Shown: piece by piece, positions 23,186 to 32,023 of the stretch
Layout of the letters: every line of letters begins with the position of its first letter
Numbering within the stretch: position 1 is the first letter of the stretch
DNA from: Oscillospiraceae bacterium
GTDB lineage: Bacteria; Bacillota; Clostridia; Oscillospirales; CAG-272
DNA length: 64,000 bases
Assembly: GCA_015063585.1 (NCBI GenBank)
Contig: SVTW01000002.1
Location: forward strand, 1-64,000
Direction of reading: 5' to 3'
Program-made: the position numbers and the translations under genes
Notes under the pieces: model-generated
Database searches by the model: none
Told to the model about the DNA's origin: nothing
The model's input: only the letters and a program-made list of their open reading frames with translations

Positions 23186-24607
23186 ATGAAAATGTCATTC
23201 AGTATCAATCAAATCAGCTTCGGGACCTTGGCGCGTTTGTGCGGCGGTGAGTTGTATCAGGGCGCGCTTGGCGAGGTTGCCGTACGTTATATCTGTACCG
23301 ATTCACGGGAGGCAGATGCAGAGACTGCGTTTGTAGCGCTCAGAGGCGAGCGCGTGGACGGTCACGATTATATTGCCGCAGCAATTGCGAGCGGCTGTAA
23401 ATGCATTATTTGCGAGCATAGAACGCTCGAGCTTGAGCAGTCCGCTGCTACGGCGATCGTGGTCAATGACAGTGAACTTGCGCTGTCCAGACTTGCCAAC
23501 CATTATAGGGCGTATCTCCGTTGCAAAACGGTTGCCGTTACGGGAAGCGTTGGAAAGACTACGACAAAGGATCTGATCGCGTCGGTTCTTTCGGTTCGCG
23601 CCAAGGTCGCGAAAACACCGGGGAATCACAACAGCACGGTTGGCATGCCCTTGTCAATGCTGGCAATTCCGACCGACAGCGAATGGTCGGTGCTTGAAAT
23701 GGGAATGAGTGATTTCGGTGAGATCGAGCGACTTTCGATCACGGCAGAGCCCGACATTGCCATCATTACGAATATCGGTACATCGCATATGGAAATGCTT
23801 GGCTCCCGCGAAAATATCTGCCGCGCGAAGCTTGAGATACTTTCCGGACTCCGTGAAAACGGGATCCTGATCTTGAGCGCGGATGAGCCTTTGCTTCAAA
23901 ACGTAGGCGGGAAAAGTTACCAAACGGTTTATGTGTCCCATTCGAGTGAAAAAGCCGACTTTTATGCAAAGAATATCAAAGTGGAAACCGATCGAACGGT
24001 ATTTGATATTGTTCACGGCGATCACGTGGCGCGTGAGCTTTCGATTCGTCTGCTCGGCCGTCACAATGTCTATGCGGCACTTTACGCGTATGCGGTTGCC
24101 TTTTTCGCGGGCCTTTCCGAGGACGAGATTCGAGAGGGCTTGATGAATTACAGTCCCGACGGCATGCGTCAGCACATTTATGAGATGGGAAAGATCACGG
24201 TGATCGAGGATTGCTATAATGCCTCGCCCGAATCTATGATCGCCGCTGTTGACGTGCTTCGCCAATACAGCATGCGAACCGGAAAACGAAGTGTTGCGGT
24301 ATTGGGCGACATGCTCGAGCTTGGGGTCGATAGCCCTGCGTTGCATCGCTCGGTCGGCGCGTACCTGACCAAAAAGGGGATTCAGCAGCTGTTCACGGTC
24401 GGAAAGGGCGGAGAGCAGATCGCGGTGGGCGCGAGACAGCACGGAATGCCGCGTGCGCATATCGTGCAGAACGCCAACGTAAACGCCTTGGAGATCACGG
24501 CACAGCAGCTTGCGGAAAAGCTTTGCGACGGAGACGTGGTACTGTTTAAGGCAAGCCGCTCGGTTGGCGCGGAAAGGATTATCGCATATCTGAAGGATTT
24601 GCTTTGA
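23186..24607 (+). CDS. murF: UDP-MurNAc-tripeptide:D-Ala-D-Ala ligase
   Basis: 473 aa. Mur ligase with N-terminal YICTDSREADAETAFVALRG, ATP loop VTGSVGKTTTKDL near residue 119, GNHNSTVGMPLSML, and C-terminal VIEDCYNASPESM and LGDMLELG, all MurF-type. It adds D-Ala-D-Ala to complete the UDP-MurNAc-pentapeptide. It lies 24 bases after murE. ATG 23192 is an alternative start two codons later. Confidence 0.95.
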   Translation: MKMSFSINQISFGTLARLCGGELYQGALGEVAVRYICTDSREADAETAFVALRGERVDGHDYIAAAIASGCKCIICEHRTLELEQSAATAIVVNDSELALSRLANHYRAYLRCKTVAVTGSVGKTTTKDLIASVLSVRAKVAKTPGNHNSTVGMPLSMLAIPTDSEWSVLEMGMSDFGEIERLSITAEPDIAIITNIGTSHMEMLGSRENICRAKLEILSGLRENGILILSADEPLLQNVGGKSYQTVYVSHSSEKADFYAKNIKVETDRTVFDIVHGDHVARELSIRLLGRHNVYAALYAYAVAFFAGLSEDEIREGLMNYSPDGMRQHIYEMGKITVIEDCYNASPESMIAAVDVLRQYSMRTGKRSVAVLGDMLELGVDSPALHRSVGAYLTKKGIQQLFTVGKGGEQIAVGARQHGMPRAHIVQNANVNALEITAQQLAEKLCDGDVVLFKASRSVGAERIIAYLKDLL

Positions 24608-24634
24608 TTGAGCGGAGAGAGGATCGGCAGTTTT

Positions 24635-25651
24635 ATGGATTGGTTTATAATTGGATTTATTGCCGTTGCGCTTTCTGTTTTCGCGCTGACGGTCATCATA
24701 GAGAGCAGATTGATTCCGATTTTGCGTTCCCGAAAGCTGGGACAAAAGATCCTGGACATCGGTCCGCGTTGGCACAAATCGAAAGAGGGAACGCCGATCA
24801 TGGGCGGGATCGGGTTTATTCTCGCCACCGTTCTGGTCATGGCAGTCTTCTTTGTGGTGCAAGGTGTGCGTGGCAATTCGGCGCACTTTATTCCGCTTGC
24901 GCTCACACTCTCCTTTGCGGTGGCAAACGGCGCGATCGGTTTTGTTGACGATTACTGCAAGCTCGTAAAAAAGCAGAATGAGGGGCTGACCTCCAAACAA
25001 AAGCTCTTTTTACAGCTTGTGCTGGCGGCTGCATACGTATGTGTGATGTCGTACACGGGAAATATGGATACCGTTTTGCGCGTTCCGTTTACCGATATTA
25101 TGCTGGATCTTGGGATCTTCTGGTATCCCTTGGCGATTCTGATCCTTGCCGGTGTTGTCAACGGCGGCAATATTACGGACGGCATCGACGGACTCGCAAG
25201 CTCGGTCACCTTTGTGGCGGGCGCGTTCTTTGCGCTCTGGGCGTTTGTGATCCGCGACGAGCAGCTTGCTCCCGTTGCGGCGATCCTGATCGGCGCGTCG
25301 CTTGGATTCCTGGTTTATAATTTCCATCCCGCAAGAGTCTTTATGGGGGATACGGGATCCCTGTTTTTCGGAGCTATGCTGATCGCAACGGCGTTTCAGA
25401 CCGAGGAGGAAGCAGTTGGATTGATCCTATCGGCTGTCTTTATTTTGGAAATGCTTTCAAGCCTGCTCCAATCCACTGTTTTTAAGATTACCAAGCGTAT
25501 TTGCAAAGACCGCCGCGGAAGACGGATCTTCCGCATGGCACCGCTGCATCACCATTTTGAAAAGTGCGGTTGGAGCGAAAATCAGATCGTTGCGGTCTTT
25601 TCATTGGCGGAACTCTTGTTCTGCGTGTTAGCGTGGTTTGCGCTTTCATGA
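24635..25651 (+). CDS. mraY: Phospho-MurNAc-pentapeptide transferase
   Basis: 338 aa membrane enzyme that transfers phospho-MurNAc-pentapeptide to undecaprenyl phosphate (lipid I). About ten helices are expected. Motifs: GTPIMGGIGF, FVDDYCKL, GGNITDGIDGLASS, FMGDTGSLFFG and APLHHHFEK. Start is uncertain: ATG 24635 has GAGAGGA at a rather long distance, while TTG 24608 overlaps the murF stop and has GAAGGA upstream; the ATG fits the usual N-terminus. The next gene in most relatives would be murD, which is absent here. Confidence 0.93.
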   Translation: MDWFIIGFIAVALSVFALTVIIESRLIPILRSRKLGQKILDIGPRWHKSKEGTPIMGGIGFILATVLVMAVFFVVQGVRGNSAHFIPLALTLSFAVANGAIGFVDDYCKLVKKQNEGLTSKQKLFLQLVLAAAYVCVMSYTGNMDTVLRVPFTDIMLDLGIFWYPLAILILAGVVNGGNITDGIDGLASSVTFVAGAFFALWAFVIRDEQLAPVAAILIGASLGFLVYNFHPARVFMGDTGSLFFGAMLIATAFQTEEEAVGLILSAVFILEMLSSLLQSTVFKITKRICKDRRGRRIFRMAPLHHHFEKCGWSENQIVAVFSLAELLFCVLAWFALS

Positions 25652-25679
25652 ATTCATTGCATAAAAAAGGGGGCGGCGT

Positions 25680-26933
25680 ATGAATCGGGAAGAGAATCAG
25701 TCAAATACACCGCACCGAAACGGCTTTTTTCGAACCGGGAAACAGTCGGGAAAGGCGGAGTCTGTTGAGACAACCTACTCCGAGCCCGAGCGCGAAACGA
25801 TTCTTCCGGCAAAGGGGAGTGTGGACGTACCGTTTTTGCTGATCACAACGGCACTCGTTCTGTTCGGATGCGTTATGATATACAGTGCCTCCTCGGTTTA
25901 CGCCGAGCAGTATCACGACGACAACACCTATTTCATCGCGCGGCACCTGCTCTTTCTCTTGATGGCGGTTGCCTTTACAACCGTGATCGTGAAATTTTGC
26001 ACACCGTTGTTCTGGCGCGACTTCAGTTACGTGCTGTTTGGTGTTTCCGTTGTCTTGCTTTTACTTGTTCTTGTGATCGGTGTGGATCTCGGAAGCGGTG
26101 CCAAGCGTTGGCTCAATCTCGGGATCTTTACGGTACAACCTTCCGAGATCGCAAAGCTCGCGTTGGTTCTCGCGCTTGCGCGTTTTCTTTCCAGACATGA
26201 GCGAGAGATCCTTTCAAACGCGCGGCGCGGCGGACATTTCCGCTACGGTGTGATGTGTCCGGGAATTATGATCGGCACGATCGCGCTTTTGATCGCGGCG
26301 GAAAAGCACATTTCGGGATTGATGATCGTGGGAATGATCGGCATTGCCGTTATGCTTCTTGGCGGAACACGCTGGAGATGGATCCTCGGCATCGCGGGTG
26401 CGGTGTTTGCCGCGGGATGCCTGCTGGTCCTTGTCTCGGAATACGCGCAGGCGCGCGTGATGACTTGGCTTTACATCGAGGATGCCGACCCGCTCGGCTC
26501 CGCCTGGCAGACTCTGCAAGGGCTCATGGCGATCGGTTCGGGTGGCTTTTTCGGAAAAGGGCTTGGAAACAGCGATCAGAAATTCGGTTACGTTTCCCAG
26601 CCGCAAAACGACTTTATTTTTACCATTGTTTGTGAGGAGCTTGGCTTTGTGGGCGCCTTTTTGGTACTTGGTTTATTTGCGGCGTTTGCATGGCGCGGAT
26701 TCTATATCGCGCGGCATTGCCCCGATAAATTCAGCGCACTCACGGTTTACGGCTTGACCTTTAAGGTGGTCTTACAGGTGATCCTTAACGTGGCGGTTGT
26801 AACCAACTCCATGCCAAACACGGGAATTGCCTTGCCGTTCTTCAGCTACGGCGGAACCTCATTGATGTTGCAGGTTTTTGAGGTGGGAATCATTTTGTCG
26901 ATCTCACGTTATGCTTCCCACAGAAAAATATAA
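25680..26933 (+). CDS. ftsW: Lipid II polymerase FtsW (SEDS family)
   Basis: 417 aa. A hydrophilic N-terminal tail of about 50 residues, then around ten membrane helices. SEDS signatures are SASSVYAEQYHDD near the start of the membrane part, GSGAKRWLNLG, QNDFIFTIVCEELGFVG, and late NTGIALPFFSYGGTS. It polymerises glycan strands at the septum with the class B PBP encoded four genes upstream. A SpoVE role is possible. Ribosome binding site GGGGG about 7 bases before ATG. Confidence 0.92.
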   Translation: MNREENQSNTPHRNGFFRTGKQSGKAESVETTYSEPERETILPAKGSVDVPFLLITTALVLFGCVMIYSASSVYAEQYHDDNTYFIARHLLFLLMAVAFTTVIVKFCTPLFWRDFSYVLFGVSVVLLLLVLVIGVDLGSGAKRWLNLGIFTVQPSEIAKLALVLALARFLSRHEREILSNARRGGHFRYGVMCPGIMIGTIALLIAAEKHISGLMIVGMIGIAVMLLGGTRWRWILGIAGAVFAAGCLLVLVSEYAQARVMTWLYIEDADPLGSAWQTLQGLMAIGSGGFFGKGLGNSDQKFGYVSQPQNDFIFTIVCEELGFVGAFLVLGLFAAFAWRGFYIARHCPDKFSALTVYGLTFKVVLQVILNVAVVTNSMPNTGIALPFFSYGGTSLMLQVFEVGIILSISRYASHRKI

Positions 26934-26972
26934 AATACGGCGAGAGTGTGCCGTTTGAAAGGAGAATCCGAG

Positions 26973-28097
26973 ATGCGTTTGCTATTGACAGGCGGTGGAA
27001 CGGCGGGGCATATCAATCCCGCGCTTGCCATTGCCGAAACCGTAAAACAGAATGATCCGAATGCCGAGATCGCGTTTGTAGGCGTGCGTGGCAAGCGTGA
27101 GGAGGATCTTGTTCCGCGTGCGGGATATCCGCTTTATTTCGTGCAAGCGCGCGGATTTCGCGGAAAATTGCCAACGCTGTCCAATCTACGGGCGGCATGG
27201 CTGGCACTTACGGCTCCCAACGCAAAGGATACGCAGGAGATCCTGGATACCTTCAAGCCCGATCTTGTGATCGGAACGGGCGGATATGCCTGCTGGCCCC
27301 TGATGGTGGCGGCGGCAAAACGGGGGATCCCGACCGCCGTGCATGAGTCCAATTCACACCCCGGCAAGGCGGTTCGCATGCTGCAGGGAAAGGTAGATCG
27401 CATTTGGACCAATTTCCCGAATACCGTACAGCATTTGCGGCGGCGGGAAAAGGTGGTTCGCGTTGGAAATCCTCTGCGCGGCGACTTTGGCGCACTCACA
27501 CGCGAGGAAGCGAGAGCGCGGCTGGGAATTTCAAGTGACCGCCTGTTTATCCTCTCCTTTGGCGGAAGCGGCGGTGCCGAAAACGTCAACCGCGGCGTGA
27601 TCACCATGATGCGGGAATTGAGCGCGAAGAACCCCGCTATTTTGCACATGCACGCAACCGGAAAGGCGGATTTTGAGGCAAGTATGCTCGCCTTTCGGGA
27701 GGCAGGGCTTGACGAGGTGCAAAACTGCATTCTGAAGGACTATATCTACGACATGCCTCTCTGCATGGTGGCGGCGGATCTGATCATCAGCCGCGCGGGT
27801 GCGATGACACTCTCGGAGCTCGCGCTTCTTCATAAGGCATGTGTGCTGATCCCCTCTCCAAACGTAGCATACAACCATCAGGTCCTCAATGCCACCGAGC
27901 TTGGACGCGCGGGAGCGGCAAAGGTGCTTGATGATGACGCGGTAACAAAAGAGGGCGTTCTGGCATCGGCAGTACAGGAGATCCTGACAGACGGGACGCT
28001 TCGTCACAGTATGGAAGAAAAGATCGTTGCGTTTGCCGATCCCGAGGCAAACCGTAGAATCTGGGAGGAGATCGGTGCGTTGCTCAAAACGCACTGA
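26973..28097 (+). CDS. murG: UDP-GlcNAc:MurNAc-pentapeptide-lipid transferase
   Basis: 374 aa glycosyltransferase (GT28) forming lipid II at the inner membrane face. N-terminal LTGGGTAGHINPALAIAE, then GTGGYACWPLMVAAA, SFGGSGGAENVN and the donor site SRAGAMTLSELALL. ATG 26973 (MRLLLTGG) has GAAAGGAG about 9 bases upstream; the track's nine extra residues come from a TG-rich leader start. Placed directly after ftsW as usual. Confidence 0.95.
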   Translation: MRLLLTGGGTAGHINPALAIAETVKQNDPNAEIAFVGVRGKREEDLVPRAGYPLYFVQARGFRGKLPTLSNLRAAWLALTAPNAKDTQEILDTFKPDLVIGTGGYACWPLMVAAAKRGIPTAVHESNSHPGKAVRMLQGKVDRIWTNFPNTVQHLRRREKVVRVGNPLRGDFGALTREEARARLGISSDRLFILSFGGSGGAENVNRGVITMMRELSAKNPAILHMHATGKADFEASMLAFREAGLDEVQNCILKDYIYDMPLCMVAADLIISRAGAMTLSELALLHKACVLIPSPNVAYNHQVLNATELGRAGAAKVLDDDAVTKEGVLASAVQEILTDGTLRHSMEEKIVAFADPEANRRIWEEIGALLKTH

Positions 28098-28152
28098 GAC
28101 AAAAGAAAGGAAGGAATAACCGCACCTGCTGATGCGGTACGGTTGAAAGATC

Positions 28153-29007
28153 ATGAATGCACAAGAAGTAAAAAAGAATCAAACGCAAAAGAACGGGCAG
28201 AGAAACGCGACACCCGCGCGCTCTCCGCAAAGACGGCGCCCGAATCCTGCTGCGCTCCGTTTGTTGCGCAATTGCATGCTCGGTCTTGCGGGATTGATTT
28301 TCGTGGTCGGCATGCTCCTGATCATTCTCCCGCTCTTTCGCGTGAAGACGATCGTGGTGGAGGGAAACAGCTACTACAGCGCCGAGCAGATCATTGAGGC
28401 ATCGGGTATAGAAGTAGGGCAGGAGATCCTCGGGGTTGACGTGGATGCCGTTTGTCAGGCGATCTGGGCAGAGTGTCTCTATGTCAATGAAATCGGTGTC
28501 GGAAAGAGCTTTTCCAAGATCACCATTGTGATCAGCGAGCGCGAGAACGTTATGTACACCGAATTTAACGGTGATTACTATTCTCTCGATTCTAATTTCC
28601 GTGTGTTGGAGCGCTCGGAGGACGCGGCTGATTTCTCGGATTTTTTAAGGGTCGAGTTGCCGCAGATTCAATCGCTTTCGATCGGAAAACCGTTGCATTT
28701 TGAAAAAGAGGAAATGGATCTTTCCTACATCGGAGAGCTGATCGGGGTGCTGGAGGAGCAGGAGATTTTGGATCGCGTGACCTCCATCGATTTTTCGAAA
28801 AAATATAGCGTTTCCTACGTGATGGATAACACCTGCCGTGTTGAGCTTGGACGTGTGGACGACCTTTCTCTCAAGCTTGAGATCATCAGCGGCATTTTGG
28901 AAATGAAGGGCGACCTTGGCGGTATGAGCGCGGTGGTAGACGTTACCAATCTGAGTAAGCCCACCTTCCGTCTGCTCGGTGCCTCCGATACGTTGCTATC
29001 GGACTAA
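28153..29007 (+). CDS. ftsQ: Cell division protein FtsQ/DivIB
   Basis: 284 aa. A basic, proline-rich cytosolic tail (about 35 residues), one membrane helix (LAGLIFVVGMLLIILPLF), and a POTRA domain starting VKTIVVEGNSYYSAEQIIEA. The beta domain follows (DLSYIGELIGVLEEQ to FRLLGASDTLL). It links FtsL and FtsB to the septal synthases. Name based on domain order and on the position before ftsZ. No murB or murA lies between murG and ftsQ as in many relatives. Confidence 0.88.
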   Translation: MNAQEVKKNQTQKNGQRNATPARSPQRRRPNPAALRLLRNCMLGLAGLIFVVGMLLIILPLFRVKTIVVEGNSYYSAEQIIEASGIEVGQEILGVDVDAVCQAIWAECLYVNEIGVGKSFSKITIVISERENVMYTEFNGDYYSLDSNFRVLERSEDAADFSDFLRVELPQIQSLSIGKPLHFEKEEMDLSYIGELIGVLEEQEILDRVTSIDFSKKYSVSYVMDNTCRVELGRVDDLSLKLEIISGILEMKGDLGGMSAVVDVTNLSKPTFRLLGASDTLLSD

Positions 29008-29031
29008 AAAATTGAATTCAATCATGAAATG

Positions 29032-29077
29032 GGCCGTTTTTGTCGAAAAAAGCAGAGTGAATGCGACAAAAACGGCC
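29032..29077. repeat. 14-bp perfect inverted repeat after ftsQ
   Basis: GGCCGTTTTTGTCG pairs with CGACAAAAACGGCC around an 18-base loop. It is followed by TAAAAAAAAG rather than T, so it is not a classic terminator on the plus strand. It sits 60 bases upstream of the ftsZ promoter. Confidence 0.7.
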
Positions 29078-29135
29078 TAAAAAAAAGATTTTTGAAAAAT
29101 AAATGTGATTTTATTCAAAAAAATTAAAAAAACAC

Positions 29136-29164
29136 TTGCAAAATCCGAAAAAAAATAGTATGAT
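29136..29164 (+). promoter_or_regulatory. Promoter of ftsZ
   Basis: TTGCAA (29136-29141), a 17-base spacer and TATGAT (29159-29164), 88 bases before the ftsZ start. It would let ftsZ be expressed apart from the dcw cluster. Confidence 0.7.
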
Positions 29165-29251
29165 ATTATATGAGTAAGTCTAAATTGCCCTGAAAATGGG
29201 CGTCGGATCATAAAAATCCGAAGATTGTAAAAGTTCGGGAGGATGAAAACC

Positions 29252-30433
29252 ATGACATTTGAACATGATGATAGCCTGGAATGTGGCGTTAACATTAAGG
29301 TTATCGGTGTAGGTGGCGGCGGAAACAATGCCGTAAACCGCATGATCGTCAGCAACATTCGCGGCGTCGATTTCGTTTCGGTAAATACCGACCGTCAGGC
29401 TCTGCGTAAGTCTGAAGCACCCAGCCAGCTCGTAATCGGTGAAAAAATCACCAGAGGCTTCGGCGCGGGCGCAAACCCCCAGATCGGTGAACGTGCGGCA
29501 GAGGAGTCGATTGACGATATCCGCACGCTGCTTGAGGGCACCGATATGGTGTTTATCACAGCCGGTATGGGCGGCGGAACCGGAACGGGTGCAGCTCCCG
29601 TAGTGGCACGTGTTGCACGTGAGCTTGATATTCTCACGGTCGGTATCGTAACCAAACCCTTCAATTTCGAAGGTAAGAGAAGAATGGAGCAGGCTGAGGC
29701 AGGTATTGCCGAGCTCGCACAGTACGTTGACTCTCTGATCGTAATTCCCAACGAGCGCCTCAAGGAGGTTACCGCAACCAAGATCTCGATCTCCAATGCG
29801 TTCAACATTGCCGACGACGTGCTTCGCCGCGGTGTAAAGAGTATTTCGGATCTGATCAACGTCACGGGTCTGATCAACCTCGACTTTGCCGACGTTACCA
29901 GCGTTATGGCAAACGCGGGCTATGCACACATGGGCGTTGGTGCCGCAACCGGTAAGGATAAGGCAGAGCAGGCTGCAAGAGAGGCAATCTCCAGCCCGCT
30001 GCTTGAAACCTCCATCAAGGGCGCAAAGGGTATCCTGATGAACATTTCGGTTTCTCCCGACGTAGCGCTCGAGGATACCGAGCTCGCTTCCACGCTGATC
30101 GCGCAAGAGGCACACGAGGACGCAAACGTGATCTGGGGTGTTACGCTTGACGAGGAGCTTGAGGACGAGATGCGCATCACGATCATCGCCACGGGTTTTG
30201 AAAAGAAGCCCGAGGACGCTGCTCGCAACGTTCCCAAAAACCGCACCTCTGTTTTCCAGAAGGAGGCTGCAAAGGCGGCTGCTCCCGCAGAGGCTCCCGT
30301 TGAAAAGAAAGCTGCTCCCGCAGAGGCTCCCGCAGTCAGACGCGTGGTAAAGCCCGTTCCGAAGCAGACCAAACCTGTTTCCGACGATGATGATTTTGAC
30401 GATATCCTGGATATCGTTCGCAAGAAAAAATAA
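29252..30433 (+). CDS. ftsZ: Cell division GTPase FtsZ
   Basis: 393 aa tubulin-like protein that forms the Z ring. IKVIGVGGGGNNAVNRM near the start, tubulin signature GGGTGTGAAPVVA near residue 107, and the T7 loop region NLDFADVTSVM. A flexible linker rich in Ala/Pro/Lys ends in the conserved tail DDDFDDILDIVRKKK, which binds partners. ATG 29252 is preferred: GGGAGG is 9 bases upstream, whereas the track's ATG 29243 abuts it. No ftsA precedes it. Confidence 0.97.
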   Translation: MTFEHDDSLECGVNIKVIGVGGGGNNAVNRMIVSNIRGVDFVSVNTDRQALRKSEAPSQLVIGEKITRGFGAGANPQIGERAAEESIDDIRTLLEGTDMVFITAGMGGGTGTGAAPVVARVARELDILTVGIVTKPFNFEGKRRMEQAEAGIAELAQYVDSLIVIPNERLKEVTATKISISNAFNIADDVLRRGVKSISDLINVTGLINLDFADVTSVMANAGYAHMGVGAATGKDKAEQAAREAISSPLLETSIKGAKGILMNISVSPDVALEDTELASTLIAQEAHEDANVIWGVTLDEELEDEMRITIIATGFEKKPEDAARNVPKNRTSVFQKEAAKAAAPAEAPVEKKAAPAEAPAVRRVVKPVPKQTKPVSDDDDFDDILDIVRKKK

Positions 30434-30446
30434 TTTCTTCATTTCA

Positions 30447-30486
30447 TAAGAAAGCCGCCGCGGTTGACCCCGCGGCGGCTTTCTTA
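30447..30486 (+). terminator. Terminator of ftsZ
   Basis: TAAGAAAGCCGCCGCGG and CCGCGGCGGCTTTCTTA form a perfect 17-bp stem with a 6-base loop, 13 bases after the ftsZ stop. Confidence 0.85.
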
Positions 30487-30493
30487 AACGGAC

Positions 30494-30522
30494 TTGACAA
30501 AGCGACAAAAAACGTGTATAAT
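30494..30522 (+). promoter_or_regulatory. Promoter of the nucleotidyltransferase gene
   Basis: TTGACA (30494-30499) and TATAAT (30517-30522) with exactly 17 bases between; both boxes are consensus. Confidence 0.88.
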
Positions 30523-30557
30523 AAAAGACGATCGAATAAAAGGAGGTTTATTTATTG

Positions 30558-31442
30558 ATGGATACAACACTTGTGATTCTGGCGGCAGGCCTTGGCAGCC
30601 GCTTCGGTGGAAATAAGCAGATCTCTCACGTGGGTCCCAATGGTGAGATCTTGATGGAATACTCGATCCATGATGCGATCGAGGCGGGTTTTACGCAGAT
30701 CGTTTTTATTTTAAAGGAAGAAATGGTGGAAACCGTTCGGGAAAGTGTCGGAAAACGCATTGAGGGGCGCGTACGCGTTGATTACGCGGTGCAGGACATG
30801 CAATCACTTCCCGCGTGGTATTCGGTCCCTGCCGACCGTGTCAAGCCTTTTGGAACGGTTCACGCGGTGCTCTGCGCCAAGGACGTGATCCGCGGTCCCT
30901 TCGCAACCGTCAATGCAGATGACTATTACGGCAAGGAAGCCTTTCGGTTGATGCATGAAATGCTCAGCGGTTTCCAATCCAAATCCGAGGCGGGAATGGT
31001 TCCGTATATCCTCGGCAATACGATGAGCGAAAACGGCGGCGTGACCCGTGGGATCTGTGACGTGCAGAGAGGGTATTTGCGCCGTGTAGATGAAACACAT
31101 GATATTCATTATGAGGAAGATCACCGCATTGTGGGTGAGTATGGCGGACTCGACCCGCAGGAAATGGTTTCTATGAATATCTGGGGCTTCCACCCCGAGC
31201 TGCTTGCCGATATGCAGAACTATTTTGAGGATTTTCTGCATGCTCTTACGCCCGAGCAGATCAAGGCGGAGTGCCTGTTGCCTGTGATGGTAAACGATTT
31301 TCTGGAGACACAGAAGATCTCTGTCCAGGCAAGAGCTTCGGGCGATCGCTGGTTCGGCATCACCTATCAGGCGGATCGCGAAACCGTTATGACGGAGCTG
31401 AAGCTGCTTCATAAAAAGGGGATTTACCCCGAAAAGCTGTAA
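30558..31442 (+). CDS. Sugar-phosphate nucleotidyltransferase family protein
   Basis: 294 aa. A GT-A nucleotidyltransferase fold: ILAAGLGSRFGGNKQ near residue 8 (nucleotide loop), TVNADDYYGKEA near residue 120 where the metal-binding aspartates lie, and a later GVTRGICDV block. It probably activates a sugar or polyol phosphate with an NTP; the exact substrate cannot be read. It differs from GalU and RmlA in the glycine loop. The start is ATG 30558 after AGGAGG; TTG 30555 is also possible. Single-gene unit with its own promoter and terminator. Confidence 0.8.
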   Translation: MDTTLVILAAGLGSRFGGNKQISHVGPNGEILMEYSIHDAIEAGFTQIVFILKEEMVETVRESVGKRIEGRVRVDYAVQDMQSLPAWYSVPADRVKPFGTVHAVLCAKDVIRGPFATVNADDYYGKEAFRLMHEMLSGFQSKSEAGMVPYILGNTMSENGGVTRGICDVQRGYLRRVDETHDIHYEEDHRIVGEYGGLDPQEMVSMNIWGFHPELLADMQNYFEDFLHALTPEQIKAECLLPVMVNDFLETQKISVQARASGDRWFGITYQADRETVMTELKLLHKKGIYPEKL

Positions 31443-31461
31443 AGCAATTTTTCATACAAGG

Positions 31462-31506
31462 CGGGACGGTATTTGAGAAGATACCGCCCCGCATGGTTTT
31501 TTGTAT
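31462..31506 (+). terminator. Terminator of the nucleotidyltransferase gene
   Basis: GCGGGACGGTAT pairs imperfectly with ATACCGCCCCGC, followed by ATGGTTTTTTG. Confidence 0.75.
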
Positions 31507-31519
31507 ATAAACTAAAAAT

Positions 31520-31593
31520 TGCACACCGAGACCGCTGATGCGCAGGGATGCCATAAGCTTGGCATTTCGCAAAATCGGAAAGTGGTGTGCAAA
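31520..31593. ncRNA. Structured element of unknown kind
   Basis: The outer arms TTGCACACC and GGTGTGCAA enclose nested pairs (ACCG/CGG, TGCG/CGCA, ATGCCA/TGGCAT) in one long interrupted hairpin with loop TAAGCT. On the minus strand it is followed by TTTTTAG, so that strand could end transcripts there. It matches no RNA family I can name. A small RNA, a processed 3' end or a dispersed repeat are all possible. Confidence 0.4.
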
Positions 31594-31830
31594 AAAGGGG
31601 AACCTGACAGACGGTTGCCTGTCAGCATGAATATTATACCAAAGTCAGTGCGATTTGTAAATATTCAATAGTGACGAAAATCGGCAAAAAAATTTGTGAA
31701 AAAGCATATGGAGTAGAATTTAATGCCCATTCTGTTCGCTTCTTTTGTCCATTTTTCCAATAGACATTTCATGTCGTACCAAAAAATGGAAGGTGAAAAA
31801 ATATTGTGTAAAAATTTTTTTGAAAAGCTA

Positions 31831-31859
31831 TTGACAAAGCGGGAAAACTGTGGTATAAT
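31831..31859 (+). promoter_or_regulatory. Promoter of infC-rpmI-rplT
   Basis: TTGACA (31831-31836), 17 bases, TATAAT (31854-31859). Both boxes are consensus, as expected for a ribosomal protein operon. Confidence 0.9.
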
Positions 31860-31865
31860 ACGCGA

Positions 31866-32023
31866 GTAAAACAAAGCAGAGCACTCCGCTCTCACCTACA
31901 CACCGGTTGTGATGTGGGTTGATAACGTAAAATCCTTTTGTGCAAAATGTGCGCAATGGGGGAGCCGTGCGGAGATGCTGTGTCTTTGTACGGTTTATTT
32001 TTTTCGCTTGGAGGTGTTGAACT
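31866..32023 (+). promoter_or_regulatory. infC leader, probable L20-type attenuator
   Basis: About 158 bases of leader. AGCCGTGC (31963-31970) pairs with GTACGGTT (31988-31995) with two or three G-U pairs and runs into TTATTTTTTT, a terminator placed just before the infC ribosome binding site. In Bacillus subtilis ribosomal protein L20 controls this same operon through premature termination in the leader. The position and architecture here fit; the L20 binding structure itself was not verified. Confidence 0.65.

Larger units (their letters stand above)
31443..32023 (+). other. Intergenic region with terminator, structured element and infC leader
   Basis: This 581-base gap holds the terminator of the nucleotidyltransferase gene, a long structured hairpin (31520-31593), a further hairpin (CTGACAG/CTGTCAG, 31605-31626), an AT-rich stretch without ORF, the infC promoter and its attenuator leader. 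Confidence 0.8.
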
